From contig NC_082616.1 of NCBI RefSeq assembly GCF_030936135.1, positions 11,281,001-11,345,000 of the forward strand: a DNA stretch of 64,000 bases. The letters are read 5' to 3'. Every line of letters begins with the position of its first letter. Within the stretch, counting starts at the first letter, position 1. Positions 11,687 to 23,110 of this stretch are shown here, one piece after another. This DNA comes from Gavia stellata (Eukaryota; Chordata; Aves; Gaviiformes; Gaviidae). Below the pieces are notes generated by a model. The model searched no databases. It was not told the DNA's origin and saw nothing but the letters and a program-made list of their open reading frames with translations. A program made the translations under genes and the position numbers.

Positions 11687-14600
11687 TTCTATTGCCCACT
11701 ACATGAGATGTGGGCCAAGTGGTGAGTTTCCTGCCCAAAATGTAAATGAGATTAATTTCATTTACAACAAACTAACAGCATTACATACAAGAACAAGTGC
11801 ACATTGCATTAACCAGATGTAAATTCTGCTTGCTTAACTGGCTTCTATCTTGCTTATTAGTTAAGCCAGAACAGGTTGGTTTACAGCAGTTATTTTGCCT
11901 GTGTAGGCAGGGAACTTCATCCCATTTAGCCTTTTGCCTGTAAAAATTAGATTTATTTCTATTTTTCAAATCTCTTGAAGAGTAAAGTTCAAAGAAATCA
12001 CATTAAGAAGTAATATTGAAGTCAGTTCTTAGAAAGGGGCAGATAAATCTAAAAGCATAGTTTAACAAAACATGTAAAGTGATCTATACTACAAGGAAAC
12101 TGCCTTTTTATAAAGCTTGTCTTTGGCATTCTGTCCTTCTCTTGACTTCATTAAAACATCTTTGATGCATGCTATTAGTGCTGTTAGTTCTGTTAGTGAC
12201 TTAACTCTGTATTTTATACTTCCACACTTTAAGCTTTTCTTATGTTCTTCTCTCTTTCTACCTTTCAACTGAACACAGAGAGAAAAGTGTCCTTCAGTAT
12301 CTCAGTATGAAGCCTTTATATCTGAAGTAACAAGACAGCGACTGTAGGAATCATTAATAAAAATTAAGGGAATTTTTTACATTCTTCGTGACTAGAGCAG
12401 GCAAGAAATATAAACCTACCTACCTTCCTTCCTTCCTTGAATCAAGGAGCTCTACTGGAGTCTACTGCCGAAAATTTGTAGATGGTCTTAGGAATTATTG
12501 CACATTGCACTGTTAAGATCTACTGAATAAAGGACAGTTCTCATCTCCCTAAGGACCAAGAATTTTAAGGTCTCAAGAATTACTCCAGGAAAAAAATAAT
12601 ACTTCTTTCATCTTCTGTTTATGAAATTAGCCACTGATTTGCTTAAGCTTCTGCTAATAATTAGCCAAAAAAACCCATAACTAGCAGTTGATATTTACTT
12701 CTGTAAATCTAAAATAAATGCTGTAGTATTTTGTTGAAATTGACTGTATATACAGATACAAAAACCTCACAGCTTACTTGGCACTTCACTGCCTTATTTG
12801 GTTAGCATAATCTGCATGAAATTGCTTTTTAAAAAGTTTATGCTGATTTTTGTTGCATACTGCAAGAGAAGATTTTGTTTACGTACATGAAAAAGTTCGA
12901 TAACTAACAAATGTGGGAGTCATGGGATAATCGTATTATATAGAAATTGTTTGTCATTTGTGTTTTTCACATTCCCAAGTTATTCTGCATATATATATGT
13001 TCAGATGTTTCTGACAGGAAATTGTCAGGTATGATTTTTCTGTAACTTTTATTTTAATATAAGGCTGTTTTCAACAAATGGCATTTCCAGGATAAGACTG
13101 TCTTATGATGTTTGTGTATTGACTGATTTTTTTTTTTATTTTTATTATTGTTTGTCTTTTGACATAAGCTGATTGTGGCTTAGGAGGTTTCTTGATGGCA
13201 AAAAGAAATGTAAATAATATCATGTGCATTTTACAATCAGTTCCCCTTAAGGTTATCCTTTATTAGTAAGATACATTTTGTTCATTACTGATTTGTATTA
13301 AAGTCAACAAATGTTATTGGTACGTTCAGTGGTTGCACACATTTGTTGTCTTGAAAGCATTTGCAGAGAGCTCAGAGGAAGTGTACATGAACTTACAAGC
13401 AGATCCAAAATGAGTTATCATAATTCTATTTTATTACAAACCAGTAAGCACATTCATATTCCTGTTCTAAAGAGTTAAGTTAGCTGTGTAACCTCCTAGT
13501 GTCCCGTCTTCCAACAGGCATGTACAGCCATCTCCATTCACATAAGCAGAGGTAAGCGTGAGGCGTTCGCAGCACCAGGGTTGCAGGCTGCCTATAAGTT
13601 GATCACGCCGCTGTGTCGCGGAGCCACTACAGCTTCCTCGGCTTATTCACGGCTTGGTCCTGGAGGCTTACAGGTTTTACCATTTGTAACGTCTCGAGCG
13701 GTCAGGGACACTTGGAACAGAATCATTTTTCACTGGAGAGAGAATGCAGTTCAAGAGATTCAGAAGCATACTGGCAAGTCATCTTCTTATTGTACTGAAA
13801 TTTTGTCAAAAAGGGGAAAAAAGAGGAAAGTTTGGTAAGCTTTAGAAGGGGAGATTTTCTTGTTTTTTTTCCTTAAAGTGACTTCCTTCTGAAATTACTT
13901 TTTATCATAAAATGTGCTAAAAGATCTAGATCTAAATGGAGTATTTTGGTTTTACAATAGAAGTACTTGGTTCATCCTGGGATTGTTTTCACAGAGAATT
14001 TAAACATTTTTTTGTTTTTTCCTTACGTGAAAACAGGACCAACTTTGCAGCTCTCCACCATATAGAATTTCCATTCTTCCTCTGAAGACGTTTCTGGTAT
14101 TTCATTAAAATCATTGGTTTATTTTGATTACCAGCTCACACTAGCATCCCATTTCTGGTCCTTTATTCTCAGTGTCAAGATTTTCACTGATGTCAGTGAA
14201 AGCGTGGGGAGTTTTGTGGAGTATCACCACAAATTAGCAGTCCCAGGAGTGATCTGAAGCCTGGAGCACCCCAAAAGTCCAGCTCCACAGCGGTTCTGTA
14301 GGCAGCCTGAGCTCAGTTGCATTTGGAATCATTTCCCACGTTATAACTGATACTGTGACGTTTTTGAGAAGGATTCAGGGTGTTCCAAGCCGTGCAGTGA
14401 CGGCTGCGAGATGTCACCGGAGGGTGGGTGGGATGGATGGCAGTGGCTGGAAGAGGCGCAGTGCGTACCTGTGTACAGGTAATTTGTGTGCTCCAGGAGA
14501 AGCGTACTCCAAGCAATAAGAATCTGGTGTCAAGCCTGATTTCTGCGCCGTTCCTGTGCTGCCATGTAGGCAGAGCCATAGAGACTGAAGGAAAAGTTGC

Positions 14601-16030
14601 CTTCACAGAATTTCATAGGCGAAGAGACGAAACCTGGAATGCCGGTAGCCCTTACTAAAGGCATAGCTGTTACGAAAGAACTGAAACACCGTAAATAGTA
14701 GGAAAATATCTCTGATTCTAAATTAGGACATCTTCAAGCTCATTTCAGGGTCTGATTGTGACTGGATTCTCCTAGCTCTCTTTGACAGCAGAGGACTGAT
14801 GCATTTCAAACTCTTACACCCTAACCATGTAGCAGTGTCACTATTTTTAGAAGAACACACGTGTCTTGAATTAACAGATTTAAACTGTAGTGCCAAATGC
14901 TGTTTGTATTCGCAGAATCCGAGCAGTTGTGTGTGTTTAGGTCCTCCGAGACCCTGGGAATTAGGCGAGAGTGGCATATTGCCATGACTGTTGCACGGCA
15001 TGCGCTTCTCTGGGAGGAGCATTGCTGGGCACACGTAACCTGCCCTCACCACGCATGGCTGTGTCGTTTTTGTCACACGGGCATCTCCTGACGTTTCATT
15101 TATTAGCTCAGCTCTTTCCTGGATTTGTTAAGTTGTCCAAGATTACCTGTCACAACTTCTACACTTGCTTTTTGCATATATTTACACCTTCTTAAAGCAC
15201 CTGTGCAATCCGAGCCAGGGTGTAGTCACAAACTTTACAGTTACTATTTAACTGATGATGTGTATTGGAAAAGAACCCCCTCATCCAAAAACCTAAGCAA
15301 AGTTTCCTTGTGTGAGAGAATCCCAGGAGTTTGGGGGCAGAATTCATCCTGCTAGGTTAGAGTCAGCCTCGGAGTCCTGGCGAGTGCCCGTCTGTGCCAT
15401 CGTAAGCAGGTTTCCACCCACTCCATCTGCATCGGTACAGAGGCCAGGGTGGGATTTGGGGTTGTATTTGCTAAATTAGGCAAAAGCAGCACTGGGGACG
15501 CACTCACATGTAAGAGATCGGAATCGACTTCTACCAGCACCTTTTGCAAAGAAGTTTCAGAGCAGCAGAGCACTGGCCAGGAGGTTCTCTGTGCTCTGAT
15601 GATTTTTGAATTCTTTTCTTTTCCCTTAATCTTTCTAGTCTGTGCCCTTAAAATAAAATAAAAATGTGAATTGAATTTGGGAGCCGCTCCACATTTTCTG
15701 AAACACAAAGTCCCAGGGGAAGAACACGGCAGCTGTCGGGCACCGTGCAAGCGTACATACACAGCCTTTTACCGCCAGAGTTGCCAAGTCTGTCACTGCT
15801 AGTTCAAGATGACAAAAGAGATGGTTGTACTATACAATGTATAATTTTTATTTACTTTTCTGATAGTCTGCTGAGGATTTAGTAACATTCCCAACATGTA
15901 TTATTTCTAAACTTTTTCCAAGGCGTGATGCAGCCTCAACAAAGGAGCTCATGTGTGATTTTTAGAGTTAGGTGATAATGTATATGTAAATAATGCTTTG
16001 ATATTAATAAAACTGCCTTAAAGGAATGTA
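11687..16030 (+). other. CCDC88A: Probable CCDC88A 3'UTR
   Basis: No coding signal is seen between the girdin stop and the PRORSD1 3' end. AATAAA hexamers occur at 12,356, 12,526, 15,652 and 16,006, so mature ends of about 0.7 to 4.3 kb of 3'UTR are possible. The stretch at 13.5-15.7 kb is less AT-rich than its surroundings. Where transcription really ends cannot be seen from sequence alone. Confidence 0.45.
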
Positions 16031-18744
16031 CCTAGGTGTGAAACAAAACTTAAAAAGCTCTTATTTAAAATTGTAATTTCCTTTACATACTGATTTTTTT
16101 TTAATGTTTGCCATTGTATACATTTATTAATGATGTTATTAAAATGCCAAACCAAATAATTTTTATTCTTACTTTGTGTGTACATGTAGACACACTTTTT
16201 CTGGAAGCTGCCGTTTCCGGAAGGCTGTCGGTGTTAAGTGATGGCGCTGTGGTCAGTTGATGATGTGTTCAGTGGGTGTTTCTTCCAGAAGGAAACCGAT
16301 AAAACTGTAGCAGAATTTTTCTGGACAGTAGTTGTGTAGTTTGTTTCGTGTTCTTTATTTGTGTGGACCTGTGTAGCTTTTAACTATACACTATTTTGAT
16401 ATTATTTTTAAAAAAAAACCAACAAAACACTAATTTCGTAAGTAAATACAAAAAGAAATTATAGATTTGCCAAATGTAGTATTTGAAGCTTTGATTTTGC
16501 TTGGTCATTATTTTTGCTGGGACAAGTCTCAGAACCTCTTCTGAAGACAAAGGTAGCTTAGGTAGTACAGATTTTAAGATGCGTGAAGTAAACTTGTAAA
16601 CTGCTATTGTGCACATCTTTAAAACAATTTTTCACGTTTAAAGCTTTCTGGATTTAAAAAGCTTAACAAATCCAATTTAATCTTTTTTTTTTTTGAAGTG
16701 ATAATTGATTTTGGGGTACCACAAAGAAGAAGCCGTAAAGGGGAGGGAGAGAGAGTGGCAGGCGGAGGGTAAGATAAATTTTACTCTTAAAGGCACGTGA
16801 GACTGTATGTTTAGCTAATTCAGTAACACATTCGTCAGTCCAGAGTTCATTGATCAACCCAATATCCCAAATACCAGACGTTCCTTTCAGTCTTTTATTT
16901 AACAACAAATATAAAATGACACGTATCTGGACATCTTTCTGGTGACTATTCCTATTCGTTCAACGTTTTTAGGTCATTTCTTTCCCGTTTGAGACAACTG
17001 CCATGATAGGCGGGGTTGGTTTGTCTCCTCCCAAGGTAGAGGGGAGAATTTAAACTGCTCTATCGTGAAGTATTCTGTCGTTAAGCTCACATCTCTGAGA
17101 ACAGGTGCTGCATCCTTCAGAAATGAAGGAAACCGTGGCAAGGATGTTGGTGAAGTAACTTGCCTTGCCCTAGAAGATGCTTTTTCTTTCTTAGTTAATG
17201 GTAGTTGTTCATTTTGTAAAACTAAATATTTTGCTTTCTTAATAGGAAAAAAAGCCTCAACACAAATGTTGATGTTCTCATAGAATTGTTTTGACCATAT
17301 AGAATGAGAGTGAGTTAAATTGGCTGATTTTTGCCTTGTCTTTCTTTGAAGTGCTTCCCTTTATCACTTGGTATTGCATCCTTTAGCATGATGCAGTAGC
17401 AAATGGTCACCCAAGATCGCGAGTCCTTTTGTGTGTGTTTTCTTCGTGCCTTTGTTCTTTATTTCCGTTCTGTCTCAACTTGTGTTGACGCTATTGCTTG
17501 CCTTTAGGCATAGTTCGTACATGACGTTTTCATTAGGCTGTGTTCAAAAGCCCTTCTCCCCGTCATCTCCAGATTTTGTCCCTCACTTTCACTACTCCCG
17601 TCTTTGGGTTTTGTGTGGGTACTCGTTGCCACAGTATGTTTGCTGGACTTCGTGGAGCCTCTGCTGCTTCTCTCTTCAACACAAAATCTGCTTGAAGGGG
17701 GTTTTACTAATTTAGGCGGGAGAGGGGAGAATTAGAATAGAAATTTAATGTTGAGAATGTACTGGTCTTGTGATAGTAGATACCTTTTATACTAAATATA
17801 TATCATCTACTGAAAGCCAAATTGGCCTCCCCTCAGTGTCTTAAACACGTGGATGTTTGTACGTGCAGTCCCCTTCTCCTGAAGGGAGAACCTCAAGTAC
17901 AGCTACTTGTTGTACCATTTGTTCCATTCCTGTAGGCGCTGGTTAAGGGTACGGTGGAGCAGAGAAGATGCACGTTCTCCATGGGTTTGTGCGTCTGTAG
18001 AAATCATGCACAAAAGTTAATACAGTTCGGGTTGTATTAACTTTCCTCCCAGGTGTCACCAGGACGTGCCACACCTGGTCAGGAACCCGCAGTGACACTA
18101 TTCCTTGGAGCTCTTCCGCCGGGAGAGGCTGGTCCTGGGGTTCGCACCCCGCCCCGGTTGCTGTCAGGTGGCTCCTCCTGTCCGGCTGTTTCTGGAGAGG
18201 CTCTAGAAATGGGCATCTGTCTTCGTGGGGCGACTAGTAGCTGTGTTGTCTGGGAATTACCAGAGGAGTTAATAATTATTTCCCAAGGGGAGGATACTGT
18301 GAAAGTCAAAATGCAGCTAAAAACGTAGACAATCAAATGCGTTTTCTGTAGTGTAGCTATGTTGTTTCTTTCTAGGTAAAAATAATAAAGCAACATGTAG
18401 TAGGGGATAAATGGGTACAGGTACACAATCTAGACATCTCCGTCATGTGTGTATTGACAAGTATTTTAGAACTTCTAAGTTAATTTCTTATTTCCTAATG
18501 ATGTTAAGTTTAAACCTTCAAGGCCAGTACTACACATGGGAAGTTCCAGTTTTACTCATTTTATTAATAAAGATGATAAAATTATTTTAAATAATGCTTT
18601 TTCTACTTACTGGTTACTTAGTGGTAGATTGCAAACACGACTTTTTAAGAATATTCTGTTAAACTTCTAGTAACACGAGGACAGTATTTTTTTCTCACCA
18701 GATTATACAATACAGACTTCCAGAATTGAAAAAATAAGGACTAA
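16031..18744. other. Intergenic DNA between CCDC88A and PRORSD1
   Basis: No coding exon is recognised. It contains a purine-rich patch near 16,741 and a perfect 12-bp inverted repeat at 18,013-18,044. The two flanking genes converge on this interval. Confidence 0.5.
18013..18044. repeat. Perfect 12-bp inverted repeat with an 8-nt TTCGGG loop
   Basis: AAAGTTAATACA at 18,013-18,024 is the exact reverse complement of TGTATTAACTTT at 18,033-18,044. The loop is GTTCGGGT. As RNA it would be a compact hairpin with a UUCG-containing loop. No gene overlaps it, and I assign no function. Confidence 0.8.
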
Positions 18745-18760
18745 GCCTGTTTTTTCAAAT

Positions 18761-18766
18761 TTTATT
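18761..18766 (-). terminator. PRORSD1: PRORSD1 polyadenylation signal
   Basis: TTTATT on the + strand reads AATAAA on the - strand, about 70 nt after the PRORSD1 stop codon. Cleavage would fall near 18,740-18,750. Confidence 0.65.
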
Positions 18767-18833
18767 TGTAATGAGACTTTCACCAGTTTTGCAGTACAAA
18801 ATCTATGCCTAGTAACAGAAAAGTGAACTTCAT

Positions 18834-20054
18834 CTACTTAATGTCTTCATCAAAATGCACAATGATGGGATCATGGCCTGTTGATCTCACAAACTTCAAG
18901 AAGTCGCTGGGGCTTAAGCCCATGGTTGCAGAATTTGTCATTGGGTGAAAATACACCTTTTCGTGGCCGCCCTCCAGAAAGCCAGCATCCAGCACAAACC
19001 TCACATCTCCCTGGTCACAGAAGAGGGCTAGTGGTGTCGCACAGCCCTGGCCCACTTTCAGTTTTTCCAGCATGGCATTTTCATCAGCAAATCTTAGGTT
19101 TCCACTTCCAACGCCTAGTTTTTTAGCAAGATCATTTAAATTGATTTGCCTGTTGTGCAGAACAGTCACCAGCCAGAACCCTTTCTTCTTTTTGTCTTTA
19201 AGAAAAAGGTTTTTACTGTGACCTCCTTTCATGTGTTGGACGTGAGGCATCATTTCTTCCACAGTGAACACCTGGAAAATACAATTGGTGTAGTGTGAGA
19301 CTCTATATCCTATTAGATTTTCAGTTGCGTACTGGCAGCTATCTTTTGTTAAGCACTTAGAAAATACTGAATGTTATACTCAGCCTAAAAACTGTACCCT
19401 TTTATGAAGGAATTTTAAAAGATCACAAATAAAATGTGACGTACTGCTCCTGCACACTGTCCAAATCGTTTCTGTCTCATGTATACAGCTAGACCACCAC
19501 GCTTTAAAAATGCAAAAAGGCAGCCCCGACAGCACTCCTTTTTCCAGCTCCACCACAGGCTGGAAATGATGTGGTGCGCGCACCTTCAGCTGGGAGTGAG
19601 AAGTCTGGAAAGCATCTTGGATGCTGTCGACTTCAGGGTGAAGAAGTGGATGGGCTGTAGCTCCTCACACTGGAGGGGAGAGGGGGATCTGGGGGACAGA
19701 AACGTGGAGGGGGAGCGACTCTACAACTGACACTTGCTTACGCTAAAAAAATCACGTACAGGGCCTAAAACTGCCCTGCAGCCTGGTCCGTCCTGCTCGT
19801 ACGCAGACTTTTATTTCCGGATTTAAAAAAGACCCGGAGGACGCCGAGAGGCAGCGCGCCTGGACGCTGCCGGCGCGGCCCGCTGGGAAGGGGAAGGGGA
19901 AGGGGAAGGGGAAGGGGCCGGGGCAGCGCCAAGGCCCGCGGGGAGACGCTGCGGCGGCGGCGGCCCCTACCTGGGGGTGCTCGGCGGTGACCGTGGCGAT
20001 GCCCAAGTCCCGCAGCCGCTGCGCCAGCGCCTCCCGCAGCTCCGCCGCCGCCAT
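18834..20054 (-). CDS. PRORSD1: PRORSD1, ProX/YbaK-type aminoacyl-tRNA deacylase
   Basis: Free-standing prolyl-tRNA synthetase editing-domain protein. The family removes wrongly attached amino acids, chiefly Ala from tRNA-Pro, in trans. Two exons: 20,054-19,971 (ATG in a Kozak-like GCCGCCATGG; 28 codons, MAAAELREALAQRLRDLGIA…EHPQ) and 19,271-18,834 (145 codons plus TAG). The donor is CAG|GTAGGG, the acceptor TTTCCAG|GTG, phase 0. Total 173 aa, the usual length for a single YbaK domain. Family motifs are all present: the active-site Lys-Asn in GGHSKNLFLKD, GQGCATPLAL, and FHPMTNSATMGLS near the C-terminus. It runs opposite to CCDC88A and MTIF2. The human copy is listed as a pseudogene (PRORSD1P); this one shows no break. 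Confidence 0.93.
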
Positions 20055-20350
20055 GGCCGCCCCGCTCCGCCGGGCCCGGGCAGCGCGGCCGCGCAGCGCC
20101 GCCACCGCCCCTTCCGCCGGCAGCGCCCCGCCGAGCGGCGGCTTCCGCCGCCTTAAAACGCCGCCTGTGCTGCTCCGCGGCCGGGAGCCCGGAGCCCGCG
20201 CTGGGAGAGCCGCGGCGGAGCCGGCCCGAGCCCGCCCGGCTCCCTCGGCCTGCGCCGCTCTGGGGGTTCCGCCGGCCGGGACGAAGCGCTCGGCAGCTGG
20301 GTCGGTCCTGGCGCAGAGCGCAGGGCCGGACGGGCCGCTGAAGGAGGGCC
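19800..20350 (-). promoter_or_regulatory. PRORSD1: PRORSD1 CpG-island promoter
   Basis: Very GC- and CpG-rich block covering exon 1, its upstream flank and the start of intron 1. A TTTTAA element on the - strand lies about 100 nt upstream of the ATG. The exact transcription start is not resolved. The long open frames through this block on both strands are a by-product of GC content. Confidence 0.7.
19884..19918 (+). repeat. (GGGGAA)n hexamer repeat, G-quadruplex-type, in PRORSD1 intron 1
   Basis: After a GGGAA start, five GGGG runs separated by AA lie about 50 nt inside intron 1, counted from the exon 1 donor. Four or more G4 runs with 2-nt loops fit a canonical quadruplex on the + strand, which is the strand opposite the PRORSD1 transcript (the RNA carries CCCCTT). 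Confidence 0.8.
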
Positions 20351-20624
20351 GCGAGCAGGGCTTGTGCAGGAAGCGAGGCGTGAACAGGCTGCGTTTGCAG
20401 TAAGCTTTGATAAGGAAAAAGGCCGTAAGCTTCAGACCTGGATGTAAGGGCTGAACGCATTGTTGCTGTAACACTTCTAACCTGGAAGTTGTTCTTTGGG
20501 TTGTTTTTTCTTTCCAAGTTAGATCGGAAGCGTGTGAGCACAGGGTGCACGTCAAAACACGAGCAGTCTTGGCCGTCGGGTCGAACTGAAAGCAGGGCAG
20601 TTCGGAGCCGGTGCTGAGGCCCTT

Positions 20625-20800
20625 GCCTTAAAACCAAACACTGGAACAGGGTGCCCAGAGCCTGCGAAGAATCCATCTCTGGAGATAACTCCAAACCCGA
20701 CGGGACACCATCCCAGCAGCCTGCTCCCCCTGACCCTGCTTGGGCCAGGGCTTGAGAGCGTCTCCAGAGGCGCCGTCCCACATCCACGGTTCCGTGAGGC
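20625..20800 (+). mobile_element. CR1 LINE 3'-end fragment, GC-rich copy
   Basis: Successive blocks follow the avian CR1 3' region in order: ACTGGAACAGGGTGCCCAGAG, CATCTCTGGAGATA, CTCCAAACCCGACGGGACAC, TGACCCTGCTTGG and TCTCCAGAGGC. Substitutions make it more CpG-rich than most copies. It lies between the PRORSD1 and MTIF2 CpG islands. Open frames over it, including one on the - strand, are not genes. Confidence 0.8.
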
Positions 20801-21041
20801 CGTGACGGCAGAGACCAGAGCTTGCTCTTTCCTTCGGGACAGAAGAACCTGGCTGTCCTTCCCGTCTTACAGCTCCACGGGCCTCCTGCCATCCTCCTTC
20901 GGCCTCACCTAGCTGGAGAACAAAATTCTCTGTAACACCTCCCCATAGGACTCCCTGTACCTCCCCTCCTGCACAGTGCAATGCATTTCATGTTTCTTAA
21001 AACAATCTCTTTCCTTGTCAAAAACAACACGTTAAATTGTT

Positions 21042-21085
21042 AATTGACATTAAAATTAAATTGACATTAAACTAATTGACATTAA
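21042..21085. repeat. Three AATTGACATTAA direct repeats
   Basis: Three closely spaced copies of AATTGACATTAA, separated by short A/T spacers. A small degenerate tandem array. Confidence 0.65.
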
Positions 21086-22599
21086 TGCATTGCTTTGACA
21101 TACACCAGGTTTTCCCGTCCAATGTGAACTGTATTTAGTTCAAATACTGGTTTCAAAACAGGTATTTGTCTCAAATATGTACCAATTAAGTTTTTCATAC
21201 ATGTGCTTACTGTAATTTCAGGTGCTGTCGTGTTGCCTAGGTACAGTTTTGCTGAAAATGTTGCTGCTAAATAAGGACGTTCTGAAAAATTAAAAGCTAG
21301 AAAAATCAGAAGAAGGTAAAATGGTTAATGATACACACTAAAAGTGAGAACTGCATAATCAAATGGGTTTTTTTAAAAGCAAACAATAATAATCAAGAAT
21401 TGCAACTAAGGGACAAAGCTAAGCGTTAACGGCCACGTAGTTAAGTGGAAAATATTTCTACAACCCAAACCATCATCCTGACCTATGACATCAGAAATTA
21501 TTTGTTTTCAGTTTGCCCTTCAGAAAAACAGGCAACCTATAATAAAGCTTTAAATTAAAACAGTATGAATCTGTGGTTAAGAGACACGTGGATAAAATCT
21601 GATCCCACGCTAATTCCCAGAGCCTTACAGCAGTGCATAGAAAGGCTTCCAGGCAGCATCCAGCGGAAGATCAACTCAGAAAGCAGATTTACAGTAGACG
21701 CTGGTGACTGTTTTGCACGCTAAATTTATCTTTCAAATAAAACGTTTTTCAGGTCAATCCCAGACTCCCCAGACAGTCCCTTTGCGTGAAGGGCGCATTG
21801 CCCTCGGCACGCGGGCTGGCAGCTCAGCGGTGTCCGTGTGCGTGCGCTGTCTTTCTGCCCGATTTGTCTCCCTGTGCCGGAACACAGACCGCGTTTAACG
21901 CCCTTTGTACAACCTTTGGTATTTACACTTTTTTTTTTACTGTGGTGTATTTTTGAGATTATTTTTCCCATTTTACCTTTGGAGAAATACTCGAGGGCCC
22001 TGTGCATTTTAAGGTATCAGTTAGTACCTGGCACATTCCTCAGCAGATGGTGCCACTGAAATACAGGCACTTTTTTGTCAATACTCAGCATCATAAATGA
22101 GCAAAGACTTGCAGGAGCGAGGTACTGAGGGCAGCAAACACATAGCTCCCACCTATTCCAAGTGTGTGGAAACCACCTGTGTGAACTACCACGAATCCTG
22201 CATTACCGGCGAAGCATGTGAAATACGCGGCTCCAGCATACGTAGAGGAAATTACGGTTATTAGAGGTTAACACACAATTCGCAGCGGCCTGATGGAGGT
22301 CGCCGTAGAAGCAGTGCTGTCCCAAGCAGGCCCCAAAGCTAAAAGATGCCATGGGATGTACCTTGGAATTATCTCTGGGTTTTACAAACGGCACTAACCA
22401 GGTAACATTTTTTTTCCCTAGTCTACTATTTCAGAGATGCCACAATAGACAGAACTTAAAAAATCAGCCATGTTAAAGCTTCAGATTGGAGGTGGGTGGG
22501 AGGACATTGCAAAGAAAAGCTAGTATCTCCTGGTAGGCAGGAGAACCCGAAGTTTAAGTGTGTGTATAGATATATACACATCAAAAAAACCCCCAAAAC

Positions 22600-23110
22600 C
22601 CTAGGACGAGGGTAAAACAGCTCGGAAGAAGGCACCGCCGCCCTCGGCAGCGCCGCCCGAGACCGCCGTCCTCTGAGGGGAACTCCCGCCTCCTGTGAGG
22701 GGAGGCTCCGCCCCCGCCCAGGCAGCCGGCCGGTGCGGCGCACGCCGGCGGCGGCCACTGCGCCGGCGCGGTGCCCTCGCGCCGGCCGGCGCCTGCGCAG
22801 AGAGCGGCTCGCCCGGCGTCAGGCAGGGAGGGGGAGCGGGCGCGGGCGGCGCGCGCGGGGCCGTTGGGTTCCCTCAGCGATCCTGTCAGGGCGGCCGCCT
22901 GCGGCCAGCGCTGCCCCGGGGCGGGGGACAGCGGGGAAAGGGTATGGGGGGCTGCGGGCGCGGGGAGGGCTGCCAGCTGGCGGGTCCCGGGAGCTTGGCG
23001 GCCTCGCAGTGTGCCTCGTCGCGGTGTGGTCCCGCCCGCGGCAGGGTGAGGCTGTTCCTGAGGCGGCTGTCGGTGGTCGTGCCCCCCGGGGGTGAACGCC
23101 GTTCGTTAGA
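22600..23110 (+). promoter_or_regulatory. MTIF2: MTIF2 CpG-island promoter with an NRF1 motif
   Basis: GC- and CpG-rich block about 1.2-1.7 kb upstream of the first MTIF2 coding exon. It has GCGCCTGCGCA at 22,789-22,799, an exact fit to the NRF1 consensus GCGCNTGCGCR, and a related TGCGCCGGCGC at 22,759-22,769. NRF1 drives many nuclear genes for mitochondrial proteins, which suits MTIF2. A noncoding first exon must lie here; GCAGG|GTGAGG at about 23,045 is one possible donor, not proven. The open frames in this block are by-products of GC content. Confidence 0.65.

Larger units (their letters stand above)
20060..22600. other. Intergenic DNA between the divergent PRORSD1 and MTIF2 promoters
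   Basis: Apart from the PRORSD1 5' flank and the CR1 copy, the stretch is AT-rich without coding signal. AATTGACATTAA-like words recur three times at about 21,042-21,085. Confidence 0.5.

Noticed and set aside
13581-15762. Several 60-136-codon open frames on both strands between 13.5 and 15.8 kb
   Set aside because: They overlap one another on both strands, have no splice signals or recognisable motifs, and lie in the probable 3'UTR of CCDC88A.
20761-20785. CCAGAGGCGCC as a second CTCF site
   Set aside because: Its spacing is one base short of the CTCF core and the sequence is explained by the CR1 copy.
19765-20892. 375- and 267-codon open frames on the - strand over PRORSD1 exon 1
   Set aside because: They run through the CpG island, intron 1 and a CR1 copy. 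The true gene uses only the 28 codons before the CAG|GTAGGG donor.
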